Below the pieces are notes generated by a model. The model did no database searches, was not told the DNA's origin, and worked only from the letters and a program-made list of their open reading frames with translations. A program made the translations under genes and the position numbers. From positions 76,956,435 to 77,020,434 of the forward strand of contig CM043950.1 of assembly GCA_014529385.2 (NCBI GenBank): a DNA stretch of 64,000 nt, given 5' to 3'. Positions 13,379 through 24,869 of the stretch are shown piece by piece. Every line of letters begins with the position of its first letter. Position 1 is the first letter of the stretch. This DNA comes from Adiantum capillus-veneris. Its lineage: Eukaryota; Streptophyta; Polypodiopsida; Polypodiales; Pteridaceae.

Positions 13379-16300
13379 TCATTCATGATCAGTAGCAGCA
13401 AAGAGAGATATGAGACTCGCCGCATCACAGGTCTCCTCATCCCTCACAGACATCACTCGCTCTTCAAAAAACTCATCTTGCTCCACCATCATCAACCTGG
13501 CATGATACAACTTAAGACGCAACCCATTTACCCTTGACTTATGTAGAACACCATCCAGGTTAGCCAGCTGATATGTGCCATTTGGAAAACACTCTACTAC
13601 CTTGAAAGGGCCTTCCCACTTAATTTGAAACTTCTTTTGGAAGGTGCTGTCCAGCTTACTGTTGTAGCGCAAAACCAAGTCATGTTTCTTGATACCCTTA
13701 CTTTTGACCTTTTCATTTATCTTTGCCAAAGCCTTATCCTGCATCTGTCCATAATGCTCCAATGCGCTCATCCTATCCAACTGGACCTCTTGTAACTGCA
13801 AGAGCCTCTCTTTGAATGCATCACTAGGCGGCCCAAGCAACTTCTCTAACATCTTGACTGCAGGCAATTCTACCTCCACAGGCAATAGTGCTTCCTTTCC
13901 ATACACCAAATGAAATGGAGTAAACCCTGTACCTGTCTTTGCCGAAGTACGGTAAGCCCATAATGCACTAGGCAATTCCAAATCCCAATTCTTTCCTTGG
14001 TGCTCTGTCACTTTCGAAAGAATCTATACCAACTCACCATTGAATCTTTCATTCAAGCCATTACACTGCGGGTAATAAGGAGTGGTATGCTGGTGCCTAA
14101 TCTTCATCTTTGTGCATAAGAAGTCTAGCAATTTAGCTCTAAATCCTGGCCCCTTATCTGAAAGTAACTCCAGTGGCACCCCAAACTTGTAACATATTTC
14201 ATCATACACAAATTTTGCCACATCCTTTGCAGTGATTTGTTTTACTGCTATAGCCTCTGCCCATCTAGAGAGATAGTCCACTGCCGTCAAAATATAGCTT
14301 TTGCCCCTGCTTGTGATAGGTAACGGGCCTATTGCATCAATTCCCCACTTTTCAAACACATCAAACGCCATAATGGTTTTTTGTAGCTCTGGCTTCAACA
14401 CTCTCTTCCCAAATGCTTGACACCTATTGCAAGACCTACACCAATGGTGAACATCCTTGTGCAAACTAGGCCATGCATACCCCTCTTGCAAAATCTTATG
14501 CAAGGTGATCTTTAGAGCAAAATGGCCACCACATGCGCCTTCGTGATTCTCTTCCAACACTCTGTAAAGCTCCTCCCGCCAAGGTACACGTCTCAACACG
14601 AGATCAGCCCCTTTCATGTATAAGACATCACCAATCAATTTGTACCTGTATGCTCTACGCACAAAGCCATACTTCTTAGACTTCTGAATCTCCTTTGGAA
14701 TGATTCCTGTTAGTAAAAACTCCTCTTCTTGAGCCAAACTTTCCCGGCCATGATAAAGAGGTAAAGTGGTCCTCAACACAAATAGCTCCCCAATCATGCC
14801 TTGAGCTGCTTCATGTGCCTCTCCATTTAGAGCACGTTCAATGTGTCTGATACTCCATGCTTCAAACTTTTTTAACAGGCCTTTAATTCTGAAGCACATT
14901 TCCTTCAATGAGGTGTTCTTGCTCTTCCACACACCCAGCACTTGCTTCACCACTAACAAGGCATCACCTTTTATACTCAACCTTCGAACCCCATGCTTCA
15001 AACAAATGTGTAATCCGGCTTCCAATGTAGCATATTCAGCCTCATTGTTACTATGCGCATCCAATTTGAACCCTCTCTTGCATACTAGCTTCCCCTCTGG
15101 ATCATAAAGTGCTATACCCCCTGAAGCTACATCGTGGCTCTTTCTGTATGAACCATCAAAGAACAACACATGTGCATTGCTGATCTGTGGCACTTCTTCA
15201 ACTACCTTTCTCACCACCTCTTCCTTAACAATAAGGGGATTCTCCTTGTAGGTCAACAAATCAGCTAGGGTAGCCCTTGTACTATCTTCCACTAGAAAAG
15301 AGAACTCAAACTCTTGCAGCTCAATTACCCATTTCTTCACCACATTTGACATGTTAATACCATTAATTAACTGTGGCAAAAAGGCATAACTCGTCAAGAA
15401 AACAAAAGGCCGTGGTAGCAAGTAATGACGAAATCGTCGACAAGCAAATATTACACTGGCCATCACTAGCTCTACTTCCGATAACTTTCTCTCCGCTACC
15501 AACTTCACTCGGCTTGCAAAATACACTGGCCTCATATAATGGCTGCCCTTCCCCTTTTGCAATAGCATGGCTACAATGGCATCATCCCCTACTGATGGAT
15601 TTACATAAAAAAATTTCTCCCAATCAGGAGCCTGCATGGCTGACAACCCCCCTAACACCTCTTTCACCTCTTGAAACACTTCTTCACACTTGTCATCCCA
15701 TTGCAATGGATCATGCTTTGCCACTTGCTGTAATGGATAAAGAAGCTGCGAAGACAATGGAATAAACCGTGCCATGTACTTCACTTTGTGTATAAAGGTT
15801 GCCAATTGCTTCGTACTCATAGGTGATGGAAGAAGAATAATAGACTTCACCTTATCTGGATCAGCCTCAATGCCATTTTCTGACACCATATGGCCCAATA
15901 GCTTCACCCTTGGCTGTGCTAGATGAAATTTCTTTGGATTTAGTTGTCCTCCACATTCATCATATCGAGCCAATACCATCTGCAGCTTCTCATGGTGTTC
16001 AGTCCTACTGCTATAAACACAGAAGTCATCCATAAAAGCCTTAACACAACTACCAATGAATGGTTCCAGCACCCAATTTGCTCTTTCTTGATAGAAAGAT
16101 GGTCCATTTGACAACCCAAACGGCAACACTGTGTAGCAATAGCAGCCCCATGGCGTAATAAATGTTGTCTTTGTGCGGTCTTTAAGAGCAATCTTCAATT
16201 GAAAATAGCCTGAAAAACCATCACACACACTGTACCTCTCATAACCTGCCACTGAATCCAAGATCTGATCGATGAATGGAAGAGGATATGGGTTCTTCTT

Positions 16301-18730
16301 AGTTGCTGCGTTTAAGGGTTTAAAATCTACACAAATTCTCCACTTCCCATCCTTCTTTGGACTGACTACTACTGGACTCACCCATTCTGTGGTCTCCACT
16401 GGAACTATGAACCCTGCCTTCAATAACTTGTCCACCTCTACCCGCAAGGCTTCCATTTGCTCTTGACCCATCCTTCTTAGCCTTTGACGCACTGGCTTAG
16501 CACCTTCTTTCAGCTCTATATGCATCTCTTCACCCTTGAACCCTCTGATCTCTTCATATGAAGTAATGAACAAATCAGGAAAACTAGCCAGCATGTGCAA
16601 ATATATATCCTTCTCCATAGCTGAGAGGTCTCCACTAATCATTTGCGTCATTAATTCCTGCTTCTTTGACAACTCAACCTTGGTTTGCATCAGCCCTTCA
16701 ATCACTTCATAAGGCCCTTCACTTTCATCTTCAACCTGATTCGCAAATGCAACTAAACCAATCTCCTGAATTTCTTTGTCCATCAAAAGAAATGCAACAT
16801 CAGCATCCTCATCACTGCTGGTAGTGCTATCACTGTCCTCATCTGTCACCGTGGAAGAGTCTTCATCACTAGACTCATACTCATCTTCATAAAGCTCCTC
16901 TAATCGTTTCCTTGTGTCCATATTATAAAGCTTCTTGGTACCTGTCTTTCCATAGAGGCTAATCGTTCCATGTCGCCAATCTTGAACAGCTCCCACTGCA
17001 CGTAACCATAGTCTTCCCAGTATAATAGGATATGCTCCCAACCCTGCTGGCGTCACATGAAAATCAACCACTGCCTTTGCATCATATGCCTCCACTTCTA
17101 AGCTCTTTACAACACCCAAGCATTTTACTTTTTGATGGTTTGCCAATCTGATCCGAAAACCTGACACCCCAGCCACTGTGAGACCCATCTTCTCAACGCA
17201 TGAGTGTGTTATGACGCATATTTGGGCTCCGCCATCCACATAACCTTGTCCCAAATTTTTCCTTTTATGCCACACATCTACTATTGGACAAATGTCTGGT
17301 AGCTCATCCATTGCCAACACCTTCACTGAACCTCTCTCTGGCTCTTTCTCCATTGGGTTAACCATCCTCTTCCACTGTCGCTTTAGCTTAGGCACCATCT
17401 CTATAAGCTGCCCAAAAGTAACATCTGCCTTCCTGCTCGTCAGATCCTCCTTCAAGTCATAGCTTAATTGCCCATCCCCTAGTGGAAAATCTGAAACATG
17501 AAACTTTTGACGAGCTCTCCTTTTCCTCTTGGCCTTGACATCCTCGCCTTCATGGCTCTTTCCTTTCTTCTTACTAGGACCTGGGGCACTTCTTCCTTCC
17601 TTATCCTCTGTGGTCCTCTTCCCAATAGGCATCACTAATGTATCCTCTAGCTTTGATGCCTTCTCCAAGGTGACTACACTTAGGACTTTTGTCTTTCCCT
17701 TTTCCTCCTGGGTTAATCCGCTGGTTCCTTCGTCTCCCTTAATTTCGATGCCATAATCATTTGACCTAGTTAGCACCTGTCTTGGCAATGGATACATGTC
17801 TCCCCCCATCCTTGGTGGCTTATCACATTGCGGGCTGATGTGACCCAACTCTCCACAATTGTAACATGTGGGCGTCTGCCTCCAAAACCTACCATTGCTT
17901 TGTCCAACACCATTCCTAGGCCTTTCTTCACCTCCTTGCTGATTTGAAAACCTCCCTCGACCTCGATTATTTCCCACTTGACCTAGCATGTTTAGGCTGA
18001 GATTCTTCATCAAATCTACCATTTGCCTCATGTCTTGCCTTAGCCCATCATCTTGCACTGCTGTAGTGACCACTGCTGGCATAACCTGAGTAGTAACAGG
18101 AACTACTGGTTCATGATGAACCCCTGACATGCGCCCTTGTAAAGACTCTATAGGCTGAAATTCAGACCTCATTGGCAAAGACTCCACCCCTAACTGGCTC
18201 ATTTTCCGCAGCTTCCACTCTTTGTTCCTTGCTACCTCTAGTGCATCCTCATATGTCCTAGGCTTCTTTAGCTCCACTCTCCAACGTATATTCTCCCAAA
18301 GACCAGCCAAGAACCTGTCCTTCTTCATCATGTCAGGCGGGGGTACCTGTGGTGCTAAAGCCTTGCACATTCGCTCCCATGCCAATGAAAACTTACGTAT
18401 GTACGCATCTACTGGCTCACCTTCCTTCTGCACCAAAACTTGTACTTCTTGCCACACTTTGTCAGGATCTTCTATCTTCACAAACTCCACTTCCAATCCA
18501 TGCCTTAGATTGTCCCAACTCAATCTTATAGGTGAATCTGCTGCACGCAACTCCTCTTCAAATGCCTTGGACCAAACTCGTGCATCACTCTTCAAACAAA
18601 TTTGGAGAAGGCGTAACATTTACATAGGGTCATGAATCTGGTTGCTAATGCAGGAAACCTCCATCTTTTCCAAAAATTCTTCCACATCTTCATCACTTCT
18701 TCCATGAAACTCCGGATAAGAGAAAGCCAT
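13379..18730 (-). pseudogene. GypD gag-pol polyprotein (two in-frame stops)
   Basis: The minus-strand ATG at 18730 begins MAFSYPEFHGRSDEDV and gag continues with a capsid region. The frame is interrupted by TAA at 18620-18622 and TAG at 14024-14026. At the latter the related copy in CopA has CAA (Gln). Otherwise one frame of about 1780 codons stays open. Domains in order: CCHC zinc knuckle CYNCGELGHISPQC (about 17825-17865); protease YVDGGAQICVITHS (about 17205-17245) with D-G-G; reverse transcriptase with catalytic FMDDF near 16030; RNase H (about 15480-15740); a second RNase H with LFFDGSYRKS and NNEAEYATLEAG (about 14830-15170); integrase with an HHCC finger (GGHFAL...CRSCNRC), D in WGIDAIGPL, D in LLSDKGPGF and E in GLNERFNGE; and a C-terminal GPF-type module (KWEGPFKVVE). 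The second RNase H places it with Tat-like gypsy elements. Confidence 0.9.
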
Positions 18731-18832
18731 GGCTACCCAAATTATGATGCTTTGAGAATCCTTTCGAACACACGTGCAAGAACCCAAAACTTTTCACTAC
18801 CCAATCCCTAGAAACTTCAATGGAGCTCAGCT

Positions 18833-19075
18833 TTAGATAAGGACAAACACATGCACATCAAATGAGTTTTCGTAGTTGATCATTGGAATTACAACAGGCA
18901 AAGGACATTCCAGGATCTCTCTGAATCTTCTTGGCCCAAACATAAAGACTATGCGCTGCTGGAAAAAGATCTTCCTGGACACATGAACATTAATCTGAAT
19001 TCTTTGAGTTAAATGAAAAGGAGTGAACTGAGGGCCATTTTGATCATCCATTAAAGCCAACCATGAAGCTCCCAA
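18833..19075 (-). CDS. Conserved leader micro-ORF of GypD (unknown function)
   Basis: An 80-codon ORF lies between primer-binding site and gag, ending about 100 nt before the gag ATG. I do not recognise the protein. Its last 50 or so residues align clearly with two segments in the GypI leader: VFMFGPRRFREIL matches VFMFGAERTREIL, and VIPMINYENSFDVHVFVL matches both VILPLINYHTSFDVQVFIL and FILPLIRYDLSFDVYIFVL. All three end at the same place, right after a hydrophobic VFxL tail. That shared stop and conservation between two different element families suggest a real product. No signal peptide, zinc finger or catalytic motif is visible. The start could lie downstream of the first ATG, because homology begins near residue 20. 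Confidence 0.6.
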   Translation of the reverse strand: MGASWLALMDDQNGPQFTPFHLTQRIQINVHVSRKIFFQQRIVFMFGPRRFREILECPLPVVIPMINYENSFDVHVFVLI

Positions 19076-19643
19076 GAAGGCACACCTGACTCAACCTCTG
19101 ATTTTGTCAAAATTTCAGCAGCATAACAGCATAAATGGCTCAAAATACCAAAAAACCAGCCATCATAACTTGGGAAAATTTCGACAAAGTTTCCCCAGAA
19201 GTAGAGCAGTAGGAACCCAAAATATAGACTGTCTATGTATGCATAAACTGTCAACAATAGAACCCGAGCATCAAGTAGGACTCACTAGTACATAGCCTAT
19301 GGTGAGGTCACAAAAAGGGTGCTCCACCTACCTGTATCACCGAAAGGATCTCCACATTTGAGAATCCCCCAGCTCAATAAAAACCTCACGCTATCGACCC
19401 TCACACGAAGGCTAATGCAAATCGCATATAGTCAAGTCTCAGAAATGACTATCTTCCAGACCAAGTCTCAGAAATGGCTGGGACTGCCAAATACAACCAA
19501 GTATGGCTCCACAAATGCGTATAATGGCAGTTTTCACAAGTAACGTACAATTCAGCAGACAATGCGCTCAAATAGGCGCCAAGTGATGCATTCCCACAAC
19601 AACTGCAAGTGACATCACTGCTAGTATATCACTGTACTCCAGC

Positions 19644-19732
19644 TACCTGTACCTGTGTGAATCACTTGTACCTGTACCTGTACCTGTAACCGTAACCTGT
19701 AACCTGTAATCTGCAACCTGCAACCTGTAACC
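19644..19732. repeat. Degenerate ACCTGT hexamer array in GypD leader
   Basis: About a dozen ACCTGT-like units (TACCTG, AACCTG and CTGCAACC variants) lie close to the primer site, between 5' LTR and micro-ORF. The units are nearly perfect on the left and decay to the right. Confidence 0.85.
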
Positions 19733-19777
19733 CCGAATCTCGAAGCTTGAAGCTCGACGCAGAAGGTACTCGAAGAA

Positions 19778-19797
19778 GATCCTCCGTGGGGGCGCCA
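19778..19797 (-). promoter_or_regulatory. GypD primer-binding site
   Basis: The minus strand reads TGGCGCCCCCACGGAGGATC six bases after the LTR end. GypG has the same sequence at 63432-63451, and GypI has the near-identical TGGTGCCCCCACGGAGGAG. The three-base TGG start matches a CCA-ended tRNA. I do not assign which tRNA. Confidence 0.8.
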
Positions 19798-19803
19798 AAA
19801 GAA

Positions 19804-20896
19804 TGTGAGCGGGATGAAAACACACACAGCGTCTCTATAATGACCCGACACACACTCTTGGGAAGATACACACACACACTATGGGGCACCACTCGGCTTA
19901 CACAACACACCTGGCCGAGACAGGGAACACACCTCTGGAGTGAGAGGAGAGAGACTATCCACTTGCCCTCTCCACACAGAGACACACACACACACACACA
20001 CACAAAAACTCAGCTCAAAAGAGGAGAACTTCTGATGTTTAGATACAAATGAGCTTGGGCCAACACCAATGGGGCAAACAGCTCACACAATATGGGTAAA
20101 AGATACCAGATACAATCACAAATTGGAGAAGAAGCTTCACTCACCGGAGAAGATTACACAGAAAAAAAACAGAAAAAGAGTGAGGAATTTGGCAAAATGG
20201 ACAGCGCCATCGCGTCCGGAACGGCCCAAAACCCTAGTCTCCAATGTCAAAGTGCTCAAATCCGACCTCGGATGAGCAGTTTACGGCCAAAACAGGCTCC
20301 AAAATGGGCAAAAACACACCTGCGGCTGTTCCTCCTCTCTTCTCCACGTTTTTTCTGGTCTTCTCTCAGTTTTTTCAGTTCCCACACTTAGCTTTATTAG
20401 TTGGGCACCCTTGGCCTTTTAGATGACCTCAAACGGACCCCGAACAAGCCAAAAACTGACCTTGCAGTGCATAGTTGTCACCTTTTTGCATCATCCGCAC
20501 ACCTGGCACTCAGCTTTTTTCCAATAATGCATCTCGCCACCATGTGAAGTGGCCCCAAAAAAAGGTCTTCATGATGACCTTTCTGCATAATTCTCACAAG
20601 CAAACACCCACGTTGTGTCCGTCCTCATCTGCGTGCAAATATTGACCTCGTTCGCCCTCCTGACGCCACTAGATGCCATCTGACGCACCTGCTGACCTCA
20701 TGTCGTCGGCCCGCGGATAGCTTCCTCGAGAAGTTTTACGCGCTACCAACTCCTCCTTATTGTAGAAAAAAACAATGGTACTAGTAACGATGAAAATCGA
20801 ACCACCTGGCTCTGGAAAATGGGCAATACTTTATTTGATGCACCATGCATGGGTATGTACATATGCGCAATCCCTTGCTCCAAAAAACTCCTGACA
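19804..20896 (-). repeat. GypD 5' LTR
   Basis: This 1093-bp partner of 12212-13350 has TG...CA ends. It lacks 46 bp present in the left copy and in the GypG LTR, so the difference is a deletion here. Confidence 0.92.
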
Positions 20897-20900
20897 ACGG

Positions 20901-21215
20901 CATTATGAATGTGGCAAGGAAGGCATTAGTGCTACAAGGACATCAAGAGAGGAATCTTTTCCATATATTTTCTTCCTAATTGGCTTCAACACGCTCTATT
21001 GGCAACGATAAGTGGAAAATTTATAGTCGGCCAAATTTGGAGCATGAAACTATCTTAACTCTATCAGTGCCGTTATCGGCAAACACTTGTAATCAAATTC
21101 CACTTTGGCTAATCATTAGCAGCTTAAAGCATTCAAGTTGTCAATTTTAAGCATTTAAGGCGTCGTCAGAGTCTTTTACTTTGTGTCGTGCATCTTGTTT
21201 CTCTTATTTTCCATA
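20901..21215 (+). repeat. GypC 5' LTR, right part
   Basis: This continues the GypC LTR after GypD. Bases 21065-21185 (AGTGCCGTTATCGGCAAACA to GTCAGAGTCTTTTACTTTG) match, in opposite orientation, the inner end of the GypE LTR at 58265-58400. The exact 3' boundary is uncertain. Confidence 0.6.
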
Positions 21216-21323
21216 GCGAGCAGCTAGCTGCTGAATTGGCTCACCTTCGAACCCATTATCCCCGACATCTTTGGTGAATCCGATGTGAAGCTGAGCTGGG
21301 GTGGGAAAATTTTGCAAAGAAAG

Positions 21324-21446
21324 ATGACTACACCACAATAGGTGCCAATGCAGCAGATGATTCAGCAATTTGCTACCTATATGCAGGAGCAGCAAGCTGC
21401 ACAAGAGAAATTTAATTTTCATGAGCGGATACAAAAAGATCGACAA
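21324..21446 (+). pseudogene. GypC gag, first part
   Basis: The ATG at 21324 starts MTTPQ, then a TAG stop (21339-21341), then a glutamine-rich stretch with QQMIQQFATYMQEQQAAQE. This corresponds to Gyp1 gag (MSTPQEAAMQQMMKEFATYM). CopA interrupts it; gag resumes at 30072. Confidence 0.65.
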
Positions 21447-21451
21447 GTAGT

Positions 21452-21594
21452 TGTTCGAGCTATATATGGCTCACTCTACTGAACTTGGTCTCACCTATAT
21501 ATTTGTATCTTGTCCTCAATATGAATCAGTCTTTGGGAGTCTATATGGTGTGTCTCTTGTCTCTTCTCTCTCTCTTTCTCTCTACATCTCAACA
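21452..21594 (+). repeat. CopA 5' LTR
   Basis: A 143-bp LTR starting TGTTCGAGCTATATATGG and ending CATCTCAACA. It differs from the 3' copy at about five positions. TATATAT near the start may serve as the promoter. Confidence 0.92.
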
Positions 21595-21608
21595 TGGTAT
21601 CAGAGTGG
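21595..21608 (+). promoter_or_regulatory. CopA primer-binding site (initiator tRNA-Met type)
   Basis: TGGTATCAGAGTGG lies immediately after the LTR. It matches the standard plant copia primer site TGGTATCAGAGC except near its end. Confidence 0.9.
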
Positions 21609-21659
21609 TAACGATCACGCGCAGATTCAATTCATGGTGACACAACAGTATGTGTATGC

Positions 21660-21732
21660 GAGCGTTGATTTTTGTTAATTGTGGTTGCTACAAATTTTAT
21701 TTTTGAGCGTTGATTCTTGTTAATTGTGGTTG
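21660..21732 (+). repeat. 28-bp direct repeat in CopA leader
   Basis: A unit of the form GAGCGTTGATT-Y-TTGTTAATTG followed by TGGTTG occurs at 21660-21687 and 21705-21732 with one mismatch. Confidence 0.8.
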
Positions 21733-21760
21733 TTTTGTGTTAAGAAGAGTATGATTAGTG

Positions 21761-24029
21761 TAGTTGTGTTAAAGCTTTTATGGATGACTTCTGTGTCTAT
21801 AGCAGTAGGGCTGATCACCATGAGAAGCTGCAGATGGTATTGGCTCGATATGATGAATGTGGAGGACAACTAAATCCAAAGAAATGTCATCTAGCACAGC
21901 CAAGGGTGAAGTTATTGGGCCATATGGTGTCAAAAAATGGCATTGAGGCTGATCCAGATAAGGTGAAGTCTATTATTCTTCTTCCATCACCTATGAGTAC
22001 GAAGCAATTGGCAACCTTTATACACAAAGTGAAGTACATGGCACGGTTTATTCCATTGTCTTCGCAGCTTCTTTATCCATTACAGCAAGTAGCAAAGCAT
22101 GATCCATTGCAATGGGATGACAAGTGTGAAGAAGTGTTTCAAGAGGTGAAAGAGGTGTTAGGGGGGTTGTCAGCCATGCAGGCTCCTGATTGGGAGAAAG
22201 TTTTTTATGTAAATCCATCAGTAGGGGATGATGCCATTGGAGCCATGCTATTGCAAAAGGGGAAGGGCAGCCATTATATGAGGCCAGTGTATTGTGCAAG
22301 CCGAGTGAAGTTGGTAGCGGAGAGAAACTTATCGGAAGTAGAGCTAGTGATGGCCAATGTAATATTTTCTTGTCGACGATTTCGTCATTACTTGCTACCA
22401 CGGCCTTTTGTTTTCTTGACGAGTTATGCCTTTTTGCCACAGTTAATTAATGGTATTAACATGTCAAATGTGGTGAAGAAATGGGTAATTGAGCTGCAAG
22501 AGTTTGAGTTCTCTTTTCTAGTGGAAGATAGTACAAGGGCTACCCTGGCTGATTTGTTGACCTACAAGGAGAATCCCCTTATTGTTAAGGAAGAGGTAGT
22601 GAGAAAGGTAGTTGAAGAAGTGCCACAGATTAGCAATGCACATGTGTTGTTCTTTGATGGTTCATACAGAAAGAGCCACGATGCAGCTTCAGGGGGTATA
22701 GCACTCTATGATCGAGAGGGGAAGCTAGTATGCAAGAGAGGGTTCAAATTGGATGCGCATAGTAACAATGAGGCGGAATATGCTACATTGGAAGCCGGAT
22801 TACACATTTGTTTGAAGCATGGGGTTCGAAGGTTGAGCATAAAAGGTGATTCCTTGTTAGTGGTGAAGCAAGTGCTGGGTGTGTGGAAGAGCAAGAACAC
22901 CTCATTGAAGGAAATGTGCTTTAGAATTAAAGGCCTGCTAAAAAAGTTTGAAGCATGGAGTATCACACACATTGAACGTGCTCTAAATGGAGAGGCACAT
23001 GAAGTAGCTCAAGGCATGATTGGGGAGCTATTCGTGCTGAGGACCAATTTACCTCTTTATCATGGCCGGGAAAGTTTGGCTCAAGAAGAGGAGTTTTTTC
23101 TAACAGGAATCATTCCAAAGGAGATTCAGAAGTCTAAGAAGTATGGATTTGTGCGTAGAGCATACAGGTACAAATTGATTGGTGATGTCTTATACATGAA
23201 AGGGGCTGATCTCGTGTTGAGACGTGTACCTTGGCGGGAGGAGCTTTACAGAGTGTTGGAAGAGAATCACGAAGGCGCATGTGGTGGCCATTTTGCTCTA
23301 AAGATCACCTTGCATAAGATTTTGCAAGAGGGGTATGTATGGCCTAGTTTGCACAAGGATGTTCACCATTGTTGTAGGTCTTGCAATAGGTGTCAAGAAT
23401 TTGGGAAGAGAGTGTGGAAGCCAGAGCTACAAAAAACCATTATGGCGTTTGATGTGTTTGAAAAGTTGTGGATTGATGCAATAGGCCCGTTACCTATCAC
23501 AAGCAGGGGCAAAAGCTATATTTTGACGGCAGTGGACTATCTTTCTAGATGGGCAGAGGCTATAGCAGTAAAACAGATCACTGCAAAGGATGTGGCAAAA
23601 TTTGTGTATGATGAAATATGTTGCAAGTTTGGGGTGCCACTGGAGCTACTTTCAGATAAGGGGCCTGGCTTTCGAGCTAAACTGCTATATTTTTTATGTG
23701 CAAAGATGAAGATTAGGCACCAGCATACCACTCCTTATTACCCGCAGTTTAATGGCTTAAATGAAAGATTCAATGGTGAGTTGGTACAAATTCTTTCTAA
23801 AGTGACAGAGCACCAAGGAAAGAATTGGGATTTGGAATTGCCTAGTGCATTATGGGCTTACCGTACTTCGGTGAAGACAGGTACAGGGTTTACTCCATTT
23901 CATTTGGTCTATGGAAAGGAAGCACTATTGCCTGTGGAGGTAGAGTTGCCTACGGTCAAGATGTTAGAGAAGTTGCTTGGGTCGCCTAGTGATGCATTCA
24001 AAGAGAGGCTCTTGCAGTTACAAGAGGTC
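21761..24029 (+). pseudogene. GypD-family pol fragment captured inside CopA
   Basis: The homology starts just before the catalytic MDDFCVYSS of reverse transcriptase and stays open through RNase H, the second RNase H and integrase. It stops abruptly inside the post-integrase region at LLQLQEVQ, where GypD continues LDRMSALEHY. The protein is nearly identical to GypD over about 750 residues. Gln is present where GypD has its TAG stop. Changes at conserved sites (second D-region WGID read as LWID, NGLNERF preceded by F instead of C) suggest free drift. There is no LTR or gag. It runs on the strand opposite to GypD. The right end joins a GypE-type LTR fragment without a gap. Confidence 0.85.
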
Positions 24030-24869
24030 CAGGCTAGGCCTATCCCACGATGAGTACGCTCCATGAGATGACATTTAGGACTATGAGCTCATCAAGTGCT
24101 TTCATAATGGCACCACTTTTAGCATGCATAATCTAGAAAAGCATTGCTAAGCACGACATTTTAATGCTTCTCGAGCTTAATCCACTTAGCATATTTATCA
24201 TCCAAGGTACTGCTAAGCACATCAATCGTATCTTCATCAACTGGTTATGAAATACAATTTAATTTAAGCACTAGTTGATACTGCACTGCAAGAGATGAGA
24301 TACCGAACAAGATTGCAGTTCCCAAAACCTGACTGAAGCTCAAAATTTCCTAGATGGCACTATGTACGAGCCGACGAGATTGATATGGAACTAGCCCTGG
24401 GTGAATCTTTAACGGCCAATAAATTGGCAACCAGAACTCCGATTGCTGATCTGAAAAGACCGACGTGCTCCACAAAGTGAGCAGTTTAGGTCCGTGCATT
24501 CCTTCTATTTATGTCGCCTTAATTGTAATTTCCCAATCCGGCATGAATTTGCATTAACGCAAACTTCAAACGACCATAACTTCTTCACCGTAGCTCCAAT
24601 CGATGAGCCATAAAGACAGGCCGATAGAGCACTTCAAGCACTGCAGTTCTAGATCATAATATCCCATATGTGCTCACTTCAAGCATAGTCGTTTTTAGCA
24701 TCATTAAGGCATCTGTTGGCACTTTTAAACCGCATTTAGCATACATTAATCATTAAGCTTGGCCTGTTAACAAGCCATGATCACTGCTCAATAATCATGT
24801 AAGCTTCAAATAAGCTTGATGTGCATCTTCTTGGCATCTTTCCTAGCATGGGAGCGGAGCTACACAACA
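24030..24869 (-). repeat. GypE-type LTR fragment fused to the GypD fragment
   Basis: Bases 24030-24869 match 59628-60464, the outer 837 bp of the GypE LTR, in the same orientation. The right end is the exact LTR terminus (GCTACACAACA, read TGTTGTGTAGC on the minus strand). The left end is truncated at the junction with the GypD fragment. Confidence 0.85.

Larger units (their letters stand above)
12212..20896 (-). mobile_element. GypD: nearly complete Ty3/gypsy element with dual RNase H
   Basis: LTRs of 1139 bp (left) and 1093 bp (right) begin TGTGAGCGGG on the plus strand and end CTCCTGACA. The element is flanked by ACGG on both sides (12208-12211 and 20897-20900). On the minus strand the order is 5' LTR, primer site, leader with a micro-ORF, gag, protease, reverse transcriptase, RNase H, a second RNase H, integrase, polypurine tract and 3' LTR. 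The size of 8.7 kb is normal for the class. Two in-frame stops are the main visible lesions. It is inserted in the GypC 5' LTR, and GypG at the right edge of the window belongs to the same family. Confidence 0.92.

Noticed and set aside
15373-15765. 130-codon ORF opposite GypD pol, also at 22048-22440
   Set aside because: It is a shadow on the opposite strand of conserved pol sequence.
19644-19732. Hexamer array as a CRISPR
   Set aside because: No spacers, units far too short, and the surroundings are a plant retrotransposon leader. The repeat at 63640-64000 was rejected for the same reason.
21595-21608. tRNA gene at the TGGTATCAGAG sites
   Set aside because: Only the 3'-end complement of tRNA-Met is present. 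These are primer-binding sites.
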